Assembly (NCBI GenBank): GCA_002416505.1 | Contig: DIAM01000013.1 | Location: 133,814-197,813 of the forward strand | Reading direction: 5' to 3' | DNA: 64,000 nucleotides | DNA from: Gammaproteobacteria bacterium UBA5078 | GTDB taxonomy: Bacteria > Pseudomonadota > Gammaproteobacteria > Pseudomonadales > Pseudohongiellaceae | Shown: in pieces, positions 11,940-21,257 of the stretch | How the letters are laid out: every line of letters begins with the position of its first letter | Position numbering within the stretch: position 1 is the stretch's first letter | The notes under the pieces: generated by a model | Told to the model about the DNA's origin: nothing | Database searches by the model: none | Seen by the model: only the letters and a program-made list of their open reading frames with translations | Translations under genes and position numbers: made by a program

Positions 11940-13330
11940 AAAAATTAATTCAATTTGCAGGAATTTCCGTAACTGGCCTGTTTCTGGCTATTTCTTCGCA
12001 GACATTTGCCCAGGCTCCAGCGACTTCGTTAGCCGAACTCCTGAACAATGTTGAGCAGGACCGTGTTGCACAATCTGCAGAGCACCGCGATCGTGAGCAG
12101 CGTTTCCAGCAGCAAGCAAATCAGCAGCAGTCGATTCTAGATGACACTAAGGCGCGCATCGTGGCCGAAGAGACTCTCAATACTCAGTTGACGCAGACTT
12201 TTGATGCTAACCAACTGATCATTGCAGAGCGTCGTGAGGCCTTGCGCACAGCGCGTGCTGACTTGAACGAGCTATTAGGTACTATTCAAGGCGTTGCCGG
12301 TGACTTCCGCAGCATCTTCGAAAACTCCTTGATCAGCGCCCAATACGACGGCCGTGAAGAGTTCATGGACGACTTCATTGAGCGTGTTGCGAGTGACACA
12401 GAGCAAGTGCGTATCGACGAGATCGAGCGTTTCTGGTTCTTCATGCAGCAAGAGCTGATCGAATCTGGCAAAGTTGTACAGTACACCGACCAAGTAAGCC
12501 TGCCATCTGGCGAGTCTACTGAGCGTCGCGTTACTCGTATCGGTACCTTCAATGCAATATCCGAAGGCGACTACCTGAGCTACACCGGCGCGATTGGTCA
12601 TCTGCAAGTGCTTCCTCGTCAACCATCTGGCGACGTAGTAAGCCGTGCATTGGCTCTTGAGAATGCCACTAGCGGTCTGCACAAAGTTGGTCTAGACCCA
12701 ACGGGCGCACTCGGCGGCAGCATGATGGCTAACCTCATCAACTTCCCAACTGCAGCTGAGCAGGTTCGTGACAACTCTGGTGATATCGGTTACCTGATTA
12801 TCGCTGTTGGTCTTATCGCGATTCTTATTGGCTTGATCAGAACCTTCATTCTGACCGTAGTTGCTGCCAAGGTTAACGCGCAGGTTAAGGCTGATAAGGC
12901 GAACAAGAACAACCCACTGGGCCGTGTTCTGTTGGTTGCCGAGTCGAATCCTAACGTCGACACAGAGACGCTAGAGCTGAAACTAGGCGAAGCAATTCTG
13001 CAAGAGACACCAGCGCTAGAGCGCTTCCTGACTCTCATCAAGATCATCTCAACAATTGCCCCTCTAATGGGTCTGTTGGGTACGGTGACTGGTATGATCA
13101 ACGTGTTCCAGCAGATTACCGTATACGGTGCTGGTGACCCAACAATCATGGCCGGCGGTATCTCGATGGCTCTTATGACGACAGTACTGGGTATCGTTGC
13201 GGCAATTCCTGCAATCTTGATGCACAGCTGGGTGAAGAGTAAGTCGGATCGCATCATCCATATTATGGAAGAGCAGGCGACCGGTATTATTGCGAGAAAA
13301 GCCGAAGCCGCTTCTACAACTAAAGCATAA
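11936..13330 (+). CDS. ttpC: TtpC-like MotA/TolQ/ExbB proton-channel protein with periplasmic extension
   Basis: This 464-residue protein combines a signal sequence (about 1-25), a Gln/Glu-rich coiled-coil periplasmic part (about 30-270), and a C-terminal MotA/TolQ/ExbB domain. Membrane helices start near residue 284 and again near 370, including the family motif APLMGLLGTVTGMINVF. Known Vibrio TtpC proteins have this layout and are needed for TonB2-dependent transport. By family, it works with the ExbB, ExbD and TonB encoded next to it. The start is GTG at 11936, overlapping the DUF3450 stop, with GGAG upstream. Confidence 0.85.
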   Translation: MKKLIQFAGISVTGLFLAISSQTFAQAPATSLAELLNNVEQDRVAQSAEHRDREQRFQQQANQQQSILDDTKARIVAEETLNTQLTQTFDANQLIIAERREALRTARADLNELLGTIQGVAGDFRSIFENSLISAQYDGREEFMDDFIERVASDTEQVRIDEIERFWFFMQQELIESGKVVQYTDQVSLPSGESTERRVTRIGTFNAISEGDYLSYTGAIGHLQVLPRQPSGDVVSRALALENATSGLHKVGLDPTGALGGSMMANLINFPTAAEQVRDNSGDIGYLIIAVGLIAILIGLIRTFILTVVAAKVNAQVKADKANKNNPLGRVLLVAESNPNVDTETLELKLGEAILQETPALERFLTLIKIISTIAPLMGLLGTVTGMINVFQQITVYGAGDPTIMAGGISMALMTTVLGIVAAIPAILMHSWVKSKSDRIIHIMEEQATGIIARKAEAASTTKA

Positions 13331-13349
13331 GCAGACAGGGAAAAACATT

Positions 13350-13880
13350 ATGTATTTCGCTCTGATGGATGCTAACGACGCTATTACAGCGTTTATGGAC
13401 AAGGGAGGCGGTGTCCTCTGGGTCATCGCGACTCTCTTGCTCGTGAAGTTTTCAATGGTGTTTGAGCGGGTCTGGTATCTGAACTCCACCCACGCAAAGA
13501 GAGTCAAACAGACTCTTGCCGCGTGGAATGGTCGAACAGACAGGAACTCTTGGAGAGCACGCCAGATTCGTATGGCGATGATCTCTGAGATCTCCTTGGA
13601 TCTGCGCGGATCAATGCCACTCATCGAGTCTCTCGTTGTTATTTGTCCGTTATTGGGCCTTCTTGGAACGGTAACGGGCATGATCGAGGTCTTCTTTGTT
13701 ATGGCACTCACTGGCGGTGGCGATGCGAAGTCCATGGCCGGCGGTGTATCTAAAGCAACAATCCCGACCCTTGCGGGCATGGTAGGCGCGTTATCAGGTA
13801 TTTTCGCGACCAACTGGCTCAAGCATAAAATGGATCGCGAATTGGAACTTCTAGAAGACCATTTGGCTCTCAACAACTAG
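13350..13880 (+). CDS. exbB: ExbB-type TonB-system proton channel subunit
   Basis: The chosen ATG at 13350 follows a good AGGG ribosome-binding site and gives 176 residues; an in-frame extension to 13290 would overlap ttpC. The protein has a first membrane helix (about 20-40), a cytoplasmic segment, and two C-terminal helices with CPLLGLLGTVTGMIEVFFVMA near residue 100, the hallmark of ExbB/TolQ. With ExbD it couples the proton gradient to TonB in the inner membrane. It is the short ExbB of a TonB2-type system, next to the longer TtpC. Confidence 0.92.
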   Translation: MYFALMDANDAITAFMDKGGGVLWVIATLLLVKFSMVFERVWYLNSTHAKRVKQTLAAWNGRTDRNSWRARQIRMAMISEISLDLRGSMPLIESLVVICPLLGLLGTVTGMIEVFFVMALTGGGDAKSMAGGVSKATIPTLAGMVGALSGIFATNWLKHKMDRELELLEDHLALNN

Positions 13881-13899
13881 ACACTGAAAAGGCGTAATA

Positions 13900-14307
13900 A
13901 TGAAAAGCGGATTGATGAAAAAAAGAGACGACGACGGCCCAGGGGAGATTGACCTCACCCCGATGCTAGACGTGGTTTTTATCCTGCTGATCTTCTTCAT
14001 CGTGACCTCCGTGTTTGTCACAGAGGCCGGTATTGAGGTCACTAAGCCTGAAGCGTCTACGGCTGAGCCCAAATCAAAGGACCTTATCCTTATTGCAGTT
14101 AGTGCAGAGGGAGAAGTCTGGATTGATGGTGAAGCTGTTGACCCAAGGTTCATTCGTGCGAGGTTCGAACTGCGCCTCGCCGAATCACCAAATTCGTCTG
14201 TAGTAATACAGGGCGACCGGGATGCACAGAACGAGCGCGTAATGGATATTTTACGTGCCGCTCGCGATGCTGAAATTGCTAGTGTTTCGATATCTACGGA
14301 GGCGTAA
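13900..14307 (+). CDS. exbD: ExbD-type TonB-system subunit
   Basis: The 135-residue protein has a short cytoplasmic N-terminus, then EIDLTPMLDVVFILLIFF, in which Asp24 sits at the start of the single membrane helix at the position of the essential proton-carrying Asp of ExbD. A periplasmic domain follows, ending DILRAARDAEIASVSISTEA. It forms the channel with ExbB. It is placed 19 bases after exbB and 2 bases before tonB, all in one transcript. Confidence 0.94.
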   Translation: MKSGLMKKRDDDGPGEIDLTPMLDVVFILLIFFIVTSVFVTEAGIEVTKPEASTAEPKSKDLILIAVSAEGEVWIDGEAVDPRFIRARFELRLAESPNSSVVIQGDRDAQNERVMDILRAARDAEIASVSISTEA

Positions 14308-14309
14308 TT

Positions 14310-14924
14310 ATGATCGCTGTAAGATGGTTAGTCTCAATGGCACTTGCCTTAGTTATCACTCTTCTGTTGTTCTATATGATGCAAGCCTTGATTGCGACAG
14401 GCACGGCACTGGAACAACGCGTGAACGTGGTGAAGATAGTCGATGCCACAATGCCCGAGATCGAAATGGAAGTGGTACGTGAAGTAGAGAGACCTGAGCC
14501 TATTGAGCAACTCGATACTCCACCACCAGAGGTACCTGAGCGTTCTAATACTCTAGACAACGGCCCAGGCCTCAGCTTCGAGCGCTCTACGATCAACCTC
14601 GATGCTGGTCTCGATATTGGCAATGCAGGCATCTCGATCACTGATGGTGAAATGCTGCCACTAGTGAACGTGACTCCACAGTATCCAACTCGTGCCGCAT
14701 CGCGCGGTATAGAAGGGTGGTGTCAGGTTTCATTCACGGTAACGGAAACCGGTGGTGTAAGCGACGTGATAGTTGTGGACGCAGAGCCTAAGGGCATCTT
14801 CGACTCCTCCTCTATTCGTGCAGCTGAGAAGTTTAAGTTCCAGCCTAAGGTAGTAGACGGTCAGGGTGTTCCAGTGCCTAACGTCCAGTACGTTTTCCGC
14901 TATCAACTTGAAGGTGAACGCTAA
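14310..14924 (+). CDS. tonB: TonB family energy-transducing protein (short TonB2-like)
   Basis: The 204-residue protein has one N-terminal membrane anchor (about 5-30), only a short Pro/Glu-rich segment (PEPIEQLDTPPPEVPE, about 67-85), and a C-terminal TonB domain (PQYPTRAASRGIEGWCQVSF to the end) containing the YP motif that contacts receptor TonB boxes. The short linker is typical of TonB2-type proteins. It spans the periplasm and drives TonB-dependent receptors; the two receptors at 54-60 kb are candidate partners. GGAGG precedes the ATG, and the next gene overlaps by one base. Confidence 0.92.
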   Translation: MIAVRWLVSMALALVITLLLFYMMQALIATGTALEQRVNVVKIVDATMPEIEMEVVREVERPEPIEQLDTPPPEVPERSNTLDNGPGLSFERSTINLDAGLDIGNAGISITDGEMLPLVNVTPQYPTRAASRGIEGWCQVSFTVTETGGVSDVIVVDAEPKGIFDSSSIRAAEKFKFQPKVVDGQGVPVPNVQYVFRYQLEGER

Positions 14925-16276
14925 TGCTTAGCCTATTCAAAAGTAAAAAACTGACACGCGAAATCGTGTCGGTTCTCACGATGGCGGGCGTGCTTGTCGC
15001 CGGCGCAGCGTACTCAGTCGACTCTTTTGCAGCCGACGAGCCACGAGCGCCGCCCCCCACGCGTACTTCTGACGTTTTGACCGAGCGCGTATTCAAGTCA
15101 ATTTCCGAGATTCAGGAGCTCATGAGCCCTGAAGACGAGAATGCTCAGCCTGATTATGCTCGAGCCAAGGTGCAGCTGGACGAGTTGAACGAACGCTATG
15201 ACCGACTAAACGATTTCGAGAAGTCGACACTGCTGAACTTCTACACGAACTATTATCTGAGCACTGACCAGATCGATTTGGCACTGCAGACCTTCGAGAG
15301 AATTCTAACGATCGAAGAGCTGCGTGAAGAGTCGAGACTGCGTGCCTTGATGGCACTCGGTCAGCTGTATATGGGCGAAGATCGATTCACTGATGCTATT
15401 GACGCGTTCAATCGCTGGAGAGAACTCTCCATCGAAGAGAACGAGAATGTGTATCTGGGTCTCGCGAACTCGCACTACAACCTTGCTCAGTACAACGAAG
15501 CCATACCGTATCTGATTAATCACATGGATATGGTGCAGGCCAGCGGTAGGGCTTTGGCTAAGAACATCTATGGTCTTCTTAACCTGATGTATATCGAGCT
15601 AGAAGACTACGTCAGTGCGGAGCGCATCACTAAGCAGATGGTAACTTTGTTCGACGAGCCGAGCGATTGGCGTAATCTGTCAGCAATTTATGGCTATCTG
15701 GACAACGACAAGAAGCGTATCGAGACGTTGTCTATCAGCTTTGCGAAAGGCTATATGGAGAATGAGTCCGAGTTCCTTAACCTCGCTCAATCCCTCGCTG
15801 GTGCGGACGCCCCTTATCAAGGCGCACGAGTACTAGAGGCAGGGTTTCAGAAGGGTGCAGTTGAGGAGAACGAGGATAATCTTGCGCGTCTAGTACAGAT
15901 GTACTTGCTAGCAGCCGAGTATGAGAAAGCCGTAGAACCTGCTATGAAAGCCGCAGAAATGGCCGAGACTGGTGAGGCGTATGACCAATTAGGCTACGTC
16001 TACTATATGCTACACGACTATCGCGCCTCTGCTGATGCCGCTATCAAGGCACTCGAGCGTGGTGGCTTGGATAATCCAGGTGACACGCAACTCTTCCTTG
16101 CTCGTGCATTGGTAGAGCTCGATGATTTCGATGCAGCAGAAGCAGCAGCTCGTAAAGCGCAAGACCTAGGTGAGAACTCTGCACGTTCGTTCCTGACCTA
16201 TATCGAACGCAGCAAGCAACGCTTCGATGTACTCAAGCAGCGTAAAGAAGACGCTATCGATTTCTATCGCTCTTGA
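14924..16276 (+). CDS. TPR-repeat protein closing the TonB operon
   Basis: The 450-residue protein has an N-terminal signal/anchor segment (about 15-37, ending SFAADEP), then an all-helical body with recognisable TPR units such as ALMALGQLYMGEDRFTDAID and GYVYYMLHDYRASADAAIKA. A TPR protein is a usual last member of DUF3450-TtpC-ExbB-ExbD-TonB clusters. It is probably periplasmic and may scaffold the complex. It starts by TAATG overlap with tonB and is followed by a strong terminator at 16314-16350. Confidence 0.85.
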   Translation: MLSLFKSKKLTREIVSVLTMAGVLVAGAAYSVDSFAADEPRAPPPTRTSDVLTERVFKSISEIQELMSPEDENAQPDYARAKVQLDELNERYDRLNDFEKSTLLNFYTNYYLSTDQIDLALQTFERILTIEELREESRLRALMALGQLYMGEDRFTDAIDAFNRWRELSIEENENVYLGLANSHYNLAQYNEAIPYLINHMDMVQASGRALAKNIYGLLNLMYIELEDYVSAERITKQMVTLFDEPSDWRNLSAIYGYLDNDKKRIETLSISFAKGYMENESEFLNLAQSLAGADAPYQGARVLEAGFQKGAVEENEDNLARLVQMYLLAAEYEKAVEPAMKAAEMAETGEAYDQLGYVYYMLHDYRASADAAIKALERGGLDNPGDTQLFLARALVELDDFDAAEAAARKAQDLGENSARSFLTYIERSKQRFDVLKQRKEDAIDFYRS

Positions 16277-16285
16277 TGACAGACG

Positions 16286-16314
16286 CTTGAAATTTGGGGT
16301 TTAGGCCCCATCTA
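16286..16314 (+). promoter_or_regulatory. Sigma-32-type heat-shock promoter for htpG
   Basis: CTTGAAA at 16286-16292, a 13-base spacer, and CCCCATCTA at 16306-16314 match the known RpoH consensus almost perfectly. The predicted start of transcription is near 16320, about 59 bases before the htpG ATG. HtpG is a classical heat-shock chaperone, so position and motif agree. Confidence 0.82.
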
Positions 16315-16350
16315 AAAGCCCGGCTACTGAATAAGTAGCCGGGCTTTTTT
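16314..16350 (+). terminator. Strong intrinsic terminator after the TonB operon
   Basis: A 14-bp perfect stem (AAAGCCCGGCTACT paired with AGTAGCCGGGCTTT, 5-base loop) is followed by a run of six T. It ends the DUF3450-to-TPR operon. It lies exactly where the htpG heat-shock transcript is predicted to start, so most of the hairpin is also in the htpG leader. Confidence 0.92.
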
Positions 16351-16378
16351 ATTACCAAGATTTCTAGGGACTTTGCTG

Positions 16379-18289
16379 ATGACTACTGAAACGAAAAAAG
16401 AGACTCGTGGCTTCGAGACCGAAGCCAAACAACTTCTTCATCTGATGATTCACTCGCTGTATAGCAACAAAGAAGTGTTTCTCAGGGAACTCATCTCCAA
16501 CGCCTCAGACGCCGCAGATAAACTTCGCTTCGAAGCGCTATCCAAGCCGGAATTATTCGAGGCGGACTCTGATCTGAAAGTGCAGATCGAATTCGACTCC
16601 GATGCAGGCACGATCACTATCTCCGACAACGGCATCGGCATGAGCCGTGACGAGGTGATTAGCAATCTGGGCACCATCGCCAAGTCTGGCACTGCGCAAT
16701 TCCTCTCCAATCTTTCCGGCGATCAGAAGAAGGACTCCCAGCTGATCGGTCAGTTCGGCGTAGGTTTCTACTCTGCATTCATCGTGGCCTCCACGGTAGA
16801 GGTCGTAACACGCCGAGCCGGTTCCTCAATCGCTGAGGGTGTGCGTTGGGTGTCCTCTGGCGAGGCAGACTACTCGATCGAACAGATAGAGAAGAAGGAG
16901 CGTGGGACCTCTATTACCCTGACCCTGCGTCCGGAAGAGAAAGAGTTCGCCCAATACTATCGACTCTCCAATATCGTGAAGAAATATGCCGACCATATTT
17001 CGATCCCCGTATTGATGCTCAAGCAGTCTTTCGAGGATGACGAGAATAAGGACGAGGCGAAGGCCCCCGAATTCGAGGCCGTGAACGCTGCCAAAGCGCT
17101 CTGGACTCGCCCACGCAATGAGTTGAAGGACGAAGAATATATCGAGTTCTACAAGCATGTTTCCCATGACTTCGAAGAGCCATTGAGCTGGAGCCACAAT
17201 AAGGTGGAGGGCAAGCTGGAATACACAGGCCTGCTGTACGTGCCCAGCCGTGCTCCGTTCGACCTGTGGAATCGCGATGGCGCCCGCGGCTTGAAACTCT
17301 ATGTGCAGCGCGTCTTCATCATGGATGAGGCAGAACAGTTCCTGCCCCTGTATCTGCGCTTTATCAAAGGGATAGTGGACTCCAACGACATCTCCTTGAA
17401 TGTCTCGCGCGAGATCCTCCAGAAAGACCCTGTAGTAGACTCGATGCGCAGCGCTATGACGAAGAAGGCGCTCGACATGTTGGCCAAACTCAAGAAAGAC
17501 GAGCCCGAGAAGTATGCGAAGTTCTGGAAAGAGTTCGGACAAGTACTCAAGGAAGGACCGGGTGAAGATCAGGCCAACAAAGAGAAGATAGCCGGCCTGA
17601 TGTTATTCGCCTCGACTCACAACAGCACGCCCAATCAAGATCAGGGCCTGAGCGACTATGTGGCGCGCATGAAGCCGGAGCAGGACAAGATCTACTACGT
17701 GGTTGCAGAAACGGTCAATACGGCCCGCAACAGCCCACACCTAGAGATATTTAAGAAGAAGGGCATAGAGGTGCTCCTGCTCTCCGATCGCATCGACGAA
17801 TGGCTCATGAGCCATCTGTCCGAGTTCGATGGCAAGAAATTCCAAGACGTTGCGCGTGGTTCTCTAGACCTAGGCAAGATGGAAGACACTGCGGAGAAAG
17901 AGGAACAGGAAAAGACAGAGAAGAAGTTCGAGTCTCTGACCGCCCGCATCAAGGCGCAGCTAGAGAACGATGTCAAAGAGGTGCGAGTCACGCACCGCCT
18001 AACCGATTCACCGGCATGCCTTGTGGTCGACGATGACGACATGGGCGAACAGATGCGGCGCATCATGGAAGCGGCGGGGCAGGCTATGCCCGAGACCAAG
18101 CCCATCTTCGAGCTTAACCCTGAGCATCCTCTGATTGTAAAGTTAGATCAGGAGCAAGACGAGGAGCGCTTTGGCGACCTAGTCTCTATCTTGTTCGATC
18201 AGGCGAGCCTTGCCGAGGGGCGTCAGCTAGAGGATCCTGGTCAATTCACTAGACGCCTGAACAAGCTATTGCTAGAGATGTGCGACTAA
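16379..18289 (+). CDS. htpG: Molecular chaperone HtpG (Hsp90)
   Basis: Starting from the ATG at 16379 (an upstream in-frame TTG at 16373 is less likely), the protein has 636 residues. It starts [19 protein letters not shown] like known HtpG. It carries the Hsp90 ATPase motifs [20 protein letters not shown] and [11 protein letters not shown] in the N-terminal domain, then the middle domain and the C-terminal dimerisation domain. It is a cytoplasmic ATP-dependent chaperone. TAGGGA at 16365-16370 is the ribosome-binding site. It is probably a single-gene heat-shock unit between the sigma-32-like promoter and the terminator at 18297. Confidence 0.97.
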   Translation: MTTETKKETRGFETEAKQLLHLMIHSLYSNKEVFLRELISNASDAADKLRFEALSKPELFEADSDLKVQIEFDSDAGTITISDNGIGMSRDEVISNLGTIAKSGTAQFLSNLSGDQKKDSQLIGQFGVGFYSAFIVASTVEVVTRRAGSSIAEGVRWVSSGEADYSIEQIEKKERGTSITLTLRPEEKEFAQYYRLSNIVKKYADHISIPVLMLKQSFEDDENKDEAKAPEFEAVNAAKALWTRPRNELKDEEYIEFYKHVSHDFEEPLSWSHNKVEGKLEYTGLLYVPSRAPFDLWNRDGARGLKLYVQRVFIMDEAEQFLPLYLRFIKGIVDSNDISLNVSREILQKDPVVDSMRSAMTKKALDMLAKLKKDEPEKYAKFWKEFGQVLKEGPGEDQANKEKIAGLMLFASTHNSTPNQDQGLSDYVARMKPEQDKIYYVVAETVNTARNSPHLEIFKKKGIEVLLLSDRIDEWLMSHLSEFDGKKFQDVARGSLDLGKMEDTAEKEEQEKTEKKFESLTARIKAQLENDVKEVRVTHRLTDSPACLVVDDDDMGEQMRRIMEAAGQAMPETKPIFELNPEHPLIVKLDQEQDEERFGDLVSILFDQASLAEGRQLEDPGQFTRRLNKLLLEMCD

Positions 18290-18296
18290 GTCGCTA

Positions 18297-18332
18297 CCGG
18301 CGCGGCCCGTTGTGGCCGCGCCGGCTCTTTTT
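18297..18332. terminator. Bidirectional terminator between htpG and argS
   Basis: The stem CCGGCGCGGCC/GGCCGCGCCGG (6-base loop) is followed by a T-rich tail for htpG. Read from the other strand it lies directly after the argS stop at 18331, so it may serve both convergent genes. Confidence 0.75.
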
Positions 18333-20064
18333 ACATCTTCTCTAGGGTCTCCAAGCCTAATAACTCCAAGCCACGGCCCAGGGTCTTGGCAGTCAAATCT
18401 ACCAGCTTCAGTCTAGAATCTCTTACCTCGGGCTCCGCCTTCAATACCGGACAGGCCTCGTAGAAGCGCATGAAGATGCCCGCCAACTCGTATAGATAAG
18501 AGCACAGATAATTCGGAAAGCCATCGATCGAGACGACATGCACCGCCTCGGGGAACTGTAGTATTTTTAGGAGCAGATTGCGCTCCTCACTCGCATCGAG
18601 TTGAATCTGCGCAGCGGAGTTAACTCCACCTTCCTGACGACGCAATATGCTCTTGATGCGTGCAAAGGCGTACAGCATATAGGGGGCCGTGTTGCCTTCG
18701 AAGGACAGCATCGTGCCCCAGTCGAAGATGTAGTCGCTCGTGCGGTTCTTGGACAGCTCGGAGTATTTCACCGCGGCAATTCCCACCACTGCGGCGATCT
18801 CATCGCGACTCTCGATATCCAGATCCGGGTTCTTCTCGCTGACGATGACGTGGGCGCGGCGCACCGACTCTTCTAACAGATCGATAAGCTTGACGTTGTC
18901 ACCACTGCGCGTCTTGAAGGGTTTGCCGTCCTCGCCCATCATCATGCCATAGGCGATATGCTCCAGTGAGCAGGACTCCGCCACAAAATCCGCAATCCTC
19001 GCGATCGCAAAAATCTGCTGAAAATGCAGGCTCTGCCGCGCATCGACCACATAGAGAACGCGATCGGCGTGTAGTGTATTGGCGCGATAGCGGGCCGCCG
19101 CGAGATCGGTAGTGGCGTATAGATAGCCCCCATCGGACTTCTGTACGATAGTGGGCAGCGGCGCGCCTTCCTTGCCCTTGAATTGCTCCAAGAACACACA
19201 CCGCGCTCCCTCGGAGACGCTAAGTAGGCCTTTCTCATCGAGAGCGGCAACAATATCGGCCAGTTCGGGGTTATAGAAGCTCTCGGGCTTCAGGTCTTCG
19301 CGCCGCAGGGTAACCCCCAGGCGCGCGTAGACATTCTCGCAATGCCCGAGGGACTCGTCGATAAAGCTCTGCCAGGCCTGCAAACATTCCGGATCGCCTT
19401 GTTGCAACTTCACCACATAGCTGCGCGCAGTCTCGGCGAAACCTTCTTCGTCGTCGAAACGCTGCTTAGCCTGTCGGTAAAAGGCCTCTAGATCGGCAAG
19501 CTGCGTCGAGAGCTGTGCGTTCTCGGCGCGCAGGGACGCCATATGAGCGATCAACATGCCGAACTGTGTGCCCCAATCGCCCACATGATTCTGACGTATA
19601 ACCTTGTGCCCACAAGCCTCCAAAACACGCACCAGGCAGTCGCCGATGATGGTGCCACGCAAGTGACCTACGTGCATTTCCTTGGCCAGATTCGGGCTGG
19701 AGTAATCCACGACGACGGTCTGCGGCGCGGGCACGGCCTCGATAAGTGCTGACTGTGGCTGGGCATAGTGTTCGCCCCACTGCAGCAGATAGGCGTCGTG
19801 CAAGAACAGATTAATAAAGCCAGGTCCTGCGACTTCGGCGCGGGCGATAAGGTCGTTGGCGGGAATGTTCGCAAGCACGCGGGTCGCCAATTCTCGTGGA
19901 TTGGTCTTCAACTGCTTCGCGACAGCCATGACGCCGTTGGCTTGGTAATCCCCGAACTCTGCGCGGGTGGCGTAGATTACATGCCCCTTCGAGTCGCTCA
20001 AGCCTGTGGCCTGATCGATAGCGCTACTCATCAACTGTTCGAGAGATTGTTTGATATTGAACAT
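18331..20064 (-). CDS. argS: Arginyl-tRNA synthetase
   Basis: With the ATG at 20064 the protein has 577 residues, the same length as E. coli ArgS; a TTG seven codons upstream (20085) is possible but less likely, and AGGAC lies suitably before the ATG. Class I features are seen: FGDYQANGVMAVAKQL (N-terminal add-1 domain), YSSPNLAKEMHVGHLRGT with the HIGH-type HVGH, and GEDGKPFKTRSG in place of the KMSKS loop, as in other ArgS enzymes. The helical anticodon-binding domain ends GRGLELLGLETLEKM. It charges tRNA-Arg in the cytoplasm. Confidence 0.97.
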   Translation of the reverse strand: MFNIKQSLEQLMSSAIDQATGLSDSKGHVIYATRAEFGDYQANGVMAVAKQLKTNPRELATRVLANIPANDLIARAEVAGPGFINLFLHDAYLLQWGEHYAQPQSALIEAVPAPQTVVVDYSSPNLAKEMHVGHLRGTIIGDCLVRVLEACGHKVIRQNHVGDWGTQFGMLIAHMASLRAENAQLSTQLADLEAFYRQAKQRFDDEEGFAETARSYVVKLQQGDPECLQAWQSFIDESLGHCENVYARLGVTLRREDLKPESFYNPELADIVAALDEKGLLSVSEGARCVFLEQFKGKEGAPLPTIVQKSDGGYLYATTDLAAARYRANTLHADRVLYVVDARQSLHFQQIFAIARIADFVAESCSLEHIAYGMMMGEDGKPFKTRSGDNVKLIDLLEESVRRAHVIVSEKNPDLDIESRDEIAAVVGIAAVKYSELSKNRTSDYIFDWGTMLSFEGNTAPYMLYAFARIKSILRRQEGGVNSAAQIQLDASEERNLLLKILQFPEAVHVVSIDGFPNYLCSYLYELAGIFMRFYEACPVLKAEPEVRDSRLKLVDLTAKTLGRGLELLGLETLEKM

Positions 20065-20120
20065 ATTGCTTTGTCCTGACTCCAAAAAGCCCTGAATTGT
20101 ACACTAATCAAAACACGGAT

Positions 20121-20151
20121 TTAGGTATAGGCGCCAAGGTATTGTTACAAT
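20121..20151 (+). promoter_or_regulatory. Putative promoter region upstream of rluC
   Basis: A good -10 element TACAAT at 20146-20151 lies inside the small palindrome ATTGTTACAAT. The -35 is weak (TTAGGT at 20121 would have a 19-base spacer). The region is the divergent gap between argS and rluC, so the palindrome could serve both directions. Evidence is limited to motif match. Confidence 0.35.
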
Positions 20152-20193
20152 AGCGCGCTTTTCCCAAGCCTTAACTCCTAGAGACGCATCCAA

Positions 20194-21159
20194 TTGCCAA
20201 GCAATGAGAACACAGCCGCCCTAAACGACCCTAACCGCGGTGTGCAAATGCTCGAAGTAGGGGTGCACTCAGAGGCACAACGGATCGACAACTTCCTCAT
20301 GTCCCACCTAAAGGGCGTGCCCAAGTCGCGGATCTACCGCCTCATTCGCAAGGGCGAGGTCCGTATCAATAAGAAGCGGGCGAAACCGGACACGAAACTG
20401 CACGCCGGCGACCTAGTCCGCGTGCCCCCAATTCGCGTTGCTCAGGCCAGTGTCGTCGTGGCGCCGAGCCAAGGCTTAGTGGACTTGCTCTCCAGCTCAG
20501 TGCTCTTTGAGGATGAGCAGATGATCGTCATCAACAAGCCGCAAGGCTTGGCGGTCCACATGGGCTCGGGCCTACAGACCGGTTTGATCGAGGCGCTGCG
20601 CTGGGTTAAGAAAGAGCAGGGCAGGGAGGAGGAGTTTCTCGAGCTCGCTCACCGTATCGACAAAGACACTACCGGCTGCCTCGTGATCGCTAAAAACCCT
20701 ATGTTTTTAAAATACTTACAAGCGGAATTTAAAGCAAGAAGAGTCCATAAACGTTACCAAGCGATTGTGCATGGGCCCTGGCCTGAGGAGATTGGCGAGG
20801 TCAACGCGCCGCTACTAAAGCGTGATATCCATGAGGGCGAGAAGATCGTCACCGTGGACGAGGCCGGCAAGGCCTCCAACACTGCCTTCAGCCTCCTTAA
20901 GTCTACGCAGGCAGCCAGTTTCATAGAGGCTAGGCCATTGACGGGGCGCACCCATCAGATACGCGTGCATTGCCAGTATGCGGGACATCCAATCGTGGGG
21001 GACCGCAAGTACACGACACTTCAGCCCAACTCGCTGACCCACGTCAAAACCCTTTGCCTGCACGCCGCGAGCATCGAGTTTGCACTGCAGGATGGCCGTA
21101 TAATTAGCGTTCAGGCGCCCTTGGCGGGGCACATGAAGCAGTTGCTGGATTCTCTGTGA
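20194..21159 (+). CDS. rluC: 23S rRNA pseudouridine synthase RluC
   Basis: The 321-residue protein has an N-terminal S4 RNA-binding domain (QRIDNFLMSHLKGVPKSRIYRLIRKGEVRINKKR region, about 29-75). A pseudouridine synthase domain follows, with the catalytic Asp in LAHRIDKDTTGCL near residue 155, and then RPLTGRTHQIRVH. The S4 domain and the KGVPKS segment match RluC, which modifies 23S rRNA positions 955, 2504 and 2580. The TTG at 20194 is the longest start; GTG 20239 or ATG 20248 would still keep the S4 domain and resemble E. coli RluC. In E. coli rluC lies just upstream of the yceD-rpmF-fab cluster, as here, but divergent rne is replaced by argS. Confidence 0.93.
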   Translation: MPSNENTAALNDPNRGVQMLEVGVHSEAQRIDNFLMSHLKGVPKSRIYRLIRKGEVRINKKRAKPDTKLHAGDLVRVPPIRVAQASVVVAPSQGLVDLLSSSVLFEDEQMIVINKPQGLAVHMGSGLQTGLIEALRWVKKEQGREEEFLELAHRIDKDTTGCLVIAKNPMFLKYLQAEFKARRVHKRYQAIVHGPWPEEIGEVNAPLLKRDIHEGEKIVTVDEAGKASNTAFSLLKSTQAASFIEARPLTGRTHQIRVHCQYAGHPIVGDRKYTTLQPNSLTHVKTLCLHAASIEFALQDGRIISVQAPLAGHMKQLLDSL

Positions 21160-21219
21160 GCTAAATCGGGAGAATTTTCTTAAAATGTCGAAATATCATG
21201 CCGTTGTGACTAGATTTTT

Positions 21220-21248
21220 TTGACAGAAGCCCTCTGGACGCCTATTAT
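21220..21248 (+). promoter_or_regulatory. Near-consensus sigma-70 promoter for yceD-rpmF-plsX-fab
   Basis: A perfect -35 TTGACA (21220-21225), a 17-base spacer and the -10 TATTAT (21243-21248) form one of the best promoters in the window. The predicted start point (about 21255) lies only 2-4 bases before the yceD ATG at 21258, giving an almost leaderless mRNA. Confidence 0.8.
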
Positions 21249-21257
21249 TGCGCGCCT

